From the NCBI RefSeq assembly GCF_900497805.2, contig NW_020954570.1, positions 13,887,940-13,951,939 of the forward strand: a stretch of DNA of 64,000 nt. Reading direction: 5' to 3'. The notes below the pieces were generated by a model that had not been told where the DNA came from, ran no database searches, and saw only the letters and a list, made by a program, of their open reading frames with translations. The number at the start of each line of letters is the position of its first letter. Position 1 is the stretch's first letter. The translations under genes and the position numbers were made by a program. This document shows, in pieces, positions 60,721 through 64,000 of the stretch. Origin of the DNA: Vombatus ursinus. Its lineage: Eukaryota > Chordata > Mammalia > Diprotodontia > Vombatidae.

Positions 60721-61242
60721 TGAAAAATGATTTTTCTTGGTAATCTGCATCTTGAAGACTCAGAGCTCCCAGCTCCCCAACCTTCTGTCCAAAGTTCTTC
60801 CAAAGGACATTACTGAATAATGAGATTGCATTGAATCTTTTTATCCCGGTCAAACTCCAACCCAGGCCTGAATTGATTTTATCCTGCTCAGGTTTGGGTG
60901 GAGACAGATTCTTCTGCCTAGATAGCCCAAAGACTGGGGGTGGTCTGATAGAACTGGTCAGGATTAAGTGACCTAAATCATACTGAAGATCTCATTTTAA
61001 TATAACCTACCTCCCAGTGTTTTGACCAATCAGAGTTGATTGGTACCCCTTGGGAACACCTACTCCAAAACTCAAAAAAAACTAGTTCTGAACTGGCCCC
61101 CTTAGTGGGGCCCAGTTTTGGACTGAACTCCCTGGCAATGCATGTCAAGCCAGCTTGAGAGAAATTAAACTGTGGACACATGCACCTTAATTTCATTTTT
61201 CTCTTTCTTAGAACAGACCCTGTAATTTACTGGGGTTCAACA
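60721..61242 (+). mobile_element. Solo LTR, sense, with 5-6-bp flank repeat
   Basis: This is about 522 bp with TG...CA ends ('tgaaaaatga' to 'ggggttcaaca'). It has a CCAAT box near 61026, ATTAAA at 61164-61169 and a T-rich U5-like part. Flanks 'actatg' (60715-60720) and 'actatt' (61243-61248) agree in five of six bases. The family is not identified. No internal genes are attached. Confidence 0.6.
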
Positions 61243-61249
61243 ACTATTA

Positions 61250-62110
61250 AAAGAAAGGCAAAATGTTTGAAAACTGTTACTATCTGAAGTATTATAATTT
61301 AAGAAACTGGAAACTTCCAAGTTTCCCTATATTAAGAGGAAGTTTATCTGAAATTATTTAGCTATCACTTATAAAAATTATGCAGCTCTGTGAAAGAATT
61401 TGTGTATTGCTCCACTTAGAAAACTGAATTCCCTCCCCCATTACAAAAATTTCTTGATGAGAGAGGAGAATAAATAGGAATTTATTTATAGTATAAGCCT
61501 GTTGTAAATTACAAAATTTTATCTGGAAATGTACTGACATTATATCTTTATCAAACAGTCTTAATGGTCTACAATCTTAGAAATATACTTTTGCTTTAAA
61601 GGGTTAGAAACTGTTAAATTCTTTTACTGTCTTTTTACATCAGGTTGAATTTTAAGCTGTATTTGAGGAAGGGGAATATTAGAAGAAAAAGTGTTATATA
61701 AAATGTTTTATATAATTTTTAGAAGGTCTGATAACTTTTTATCTGATAGCTAATATATTGCAGTAGCTTGACAGTGTTGATAACAATTGTGTCCAACTTC
61801 ACTGTGATTAAGTGAGACTTTGCTGTCTGAAGTGAAACTGTTAGGGATCATGAATTTTCTTCTTGAGCTTTGTTTTCAGGTTTGTTTTGTCCTTGAGCCA
61901 ATGTTTCACTACTTCAGTGAAAATGCTAGCAGCCCAATGGGAGTGAGGTCTGTTGCCTATGGCTGGTGAGAATCTGTCCCTAGAAAAATGGTTGAGCGGG
62001 AGATCTTGGGAAGGCTAAGGTAGGACCCTCTTGATTCAGCTTCCCATACAAGAAATCTTCCCACCTGGTTAATTCTGAGCCTGGCTGTGGTATCCTGTCA
62101 TAGACTTGGC
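61250..62110 (+). repeat. Dispersed repeat of unknown class, copy 2
   Basis: This matches the copy at 31.35-32.1 kb in two ordered blocks: 'tttatctgaaattattt' at 61345 and the 'aatctgtccctagaaaaa' to 'gttaattctgagcct' block at 61970-62082. Between the blocks the two copies are too different to align by eye. Confidence 0.5.
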
Positions 62111-64000
62111 TGCTTATGTTACTCTCACCTAAACTCAGTTGGAACTAAGGATGCTGTAGTAGCTCTGTGCCTTTGGCTAGCAACCTAGAGATTGCTATAG
62201 TGGTACCAACCTTCTTCTCATAGCAAGAGCTCTATAACCAAGGCAAGTCTCTTTTCATATAATCATTGTTGTAATACTTTATCACTTTCTGCTGTTTTCA
62301 ATCTGAGAATTCCATACCCTGAACAATTAAGTGAATAAGTATTTGGCCTTGTCATCTGCCTGTTCATAGTTATATATTTATGTATAAAATAAGGTCCTTA
62401 AATTTTTCAAAATGTTATAGGAATAATTGGACAATGATATAAGAGTTTGTGGGACCAGTACATATATATATTTATACTAATTATTTCCTAATTAAGTCCA
62501 AAACATTTTCAGTTGTTTTAAAGAAAAGAAGTAACCTTAAAGGAGAATAACTTACGTAATATCCTGTGCTACCTCAAGGGGAATTCCTTTTTTTTTTAAA
62601 TTTAGATTTATTATTTAATGTGGATTTAACACTTGTATATAGAGCATGCTCTGAAATGCAAGCAAATTGCACAAGGGTTTAAAGACGATTTGAGAGCAGT
62701 GGTCTATGTGGGTGTAATATCCAGTTCATTTGAGCATGGTCAGTAACTGAACATGTTTTACTATAGACAACTCATTTGATACAATCTGGAATTATTTACT
62801 TATGCTATTCAGACACTCCACATCAGCCCCTTGTTAAAATAAGTATCTTTTGAGTGAACTCATTTCTGTGACCATTTGCATAGAAGTCACCTACTTACTA
62901 CTATTTATACCTATGAAAAACTTTAGTAGCATCTCATCCTCCTAGAGCTGTCCTATTTTTTTTCCTGTAAGCTTTACAGACATTTTGAGTTTCCATGCTT
63001 TTGGCATTCAAATATTATAGTGTCTCAATGTATTTATTTGATACATTTTCAATGATATGTGCCTGAGCAAGCACTTCAGTATAATATAATCTTTTTATTT
63101 AAAATTTTTTTAAAGTAATAAGTGCAGAAGAGTATTACAAATTAAGTATCTTGGGTTCTGTTCTTAGAATGGCAGAAAAGTGTGTGTAGGAAGATTGTTT
63201 TGTTTCACAATAAGACATTAAACTAGAATTTGTTTTATTGCTATATTATTGCTGGTGTTTTTGTTTTAAAGCACATTATATTATTATTTATATATTTAAA
63301 GTATGTTATATTATATTATATTATATTACATTATATTAACCTTTTTCCTTCCATTAATATTCTTTTGTTTCATTGCCAGGTTGACTTTGGTAACTTGTGA
63401 TCTGTTTTTAGCTTTTGTTCTTTTTTTTACAGCTTAGTATGTCACCCTTATGATATTTTTAGGCAAACTGCATTTTCATCATTATTACAACATTGATTAA
63501 GTCAGTAATGCTGTATGCCTATGTTGCTGACAGCATAGATCAGTAAGTTCTTCATTGAGTACCTTGCAATAATTTAAAATGAAACACATGTAAGGTACAG
63601 TGTTAGATGGTGGGATTCAATTTTTCACATGTATATATGAGTAAAAACCTAAAGAGCCATCTGTTCCCTTTTGAGAATTTGGTTGTAAATTTACCACCCT
63701 GAGAAACTGTATATACATTTTGTTGCCATTCATTGTCACATAGATGACACGCTATGCTTTTTTTAAATTAAGTTTACGTAACAGTAACAGTGTTGCTAAA
63801 TCATTCAAGTATTATCATGGAAAATAAAAAGCGCCAAATGACAGACAGAGCTCATACATTCTTATTCTTTCAAAGGCACTGTGACCACATACAATAGAAT
63901 TTTAATTTCCTAAAAGACAGATTTCCCAGATATCACCTAGTCTTCCTGTGGCTTATACAGGGATAGTGGGAAGAAAAAGGAAACTCATGACTTGAAGTTC
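62111..64000. other. Unique AT-rich sequence
   Basis: No gene, RNA or named repeat is recognised. A TATAT/TTATA word repeat lies at about 63303-63338. The only frames are short and AT-biased. Confidence 0.5.

Overview
The window reads as marsupial nuclear DNA. The grounds are many CORE-SINEs of the tRNA-headed marsupial type (the block reading 'gtgtgaccctgggcaagtca' recurs), older MAR1/MIR and L2 copies, LINE-1 relatives of the marsupial type, RTE-clade elements whose tails end in AAC repeats, and several endogenous retrovirus LTRs. I cannot tell American from Australasian marsupial by eye, although the SINE ending 'ccccaattgcc' leans Australasian in my recollection. I found no intact protein-coding gene, tRNA, rRNA or CRISPR array. 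The window looks like intergenic or deep intronic sequence whose layout is a history of retrotransposition.

Layout. Bases 1-4.4 kb are mostly unique, with a polypurine tract and a weak promoter/first-exon-like patch near 3.1-3.3 kb. From 4.4-9.3 kb there are SINEs, MIR, L2 and an RTE fragment. From 9.3-16.2 kb lies a nest: an old L1 is split by a half-L1 (HAL1-type, ORF1 without ORF2), which is itself split by a processed retrocopy of PPIL6 whose 3' part holds a MIR interrupted by a MAR1-like SINE. From 16.2-22.1 kb there are old L1 pieces, a host 3'-UTR retrocopy with target-site duplications, a short truncated L1, an ORF1 remnant and a SINE. From 22.5-27.5 kb there is an RTE-tailed element and a near complete but decayed L1 ORF2 on the minus strand. 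From 28-34.6 kb there are a SINE, two more L1s and a MIR. A 10-N assembly gap at 34713-34722 lies in sequence unlike its surroundings and just beyond the point where a minus-strand L1 stops.

From 35.2-37.8 kb a processed retrocopy of SREK1IP1 (minus strand) is split by a retroviral LTR. From 38.4-40.7 kb there are LTR fossils. From 40.7-44.1 kb there is a second, full-length half-L1 with target-site duplications, split by a 708-bp solo LTR that carries tandem repeats. From 44.8-56.4 kb there are SINEs, an isolated L1 5' UTR, MIR, RTE-tailed elements and old L1s. From 56.8-62.1 kb there is a cluster of solo LTRs in both orientations, followed by mostly unique sequence to the end.

The elements interact as machinery and passengers. 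L1 proteins most likely made the SINE, half-L1, PPIL6, SREK1IP1 and 3'-UTR copies (A tails, target duplications), and an RTE element most likely moved the AAC-tailed elements. I see no previously undescribed gene system. The most useful observations are the pair of half-L1s with the same ORF1-to-3'UTR join, two identifiable host retrocopies, the repeat-rich LTR, and the suspect junction at the gap.
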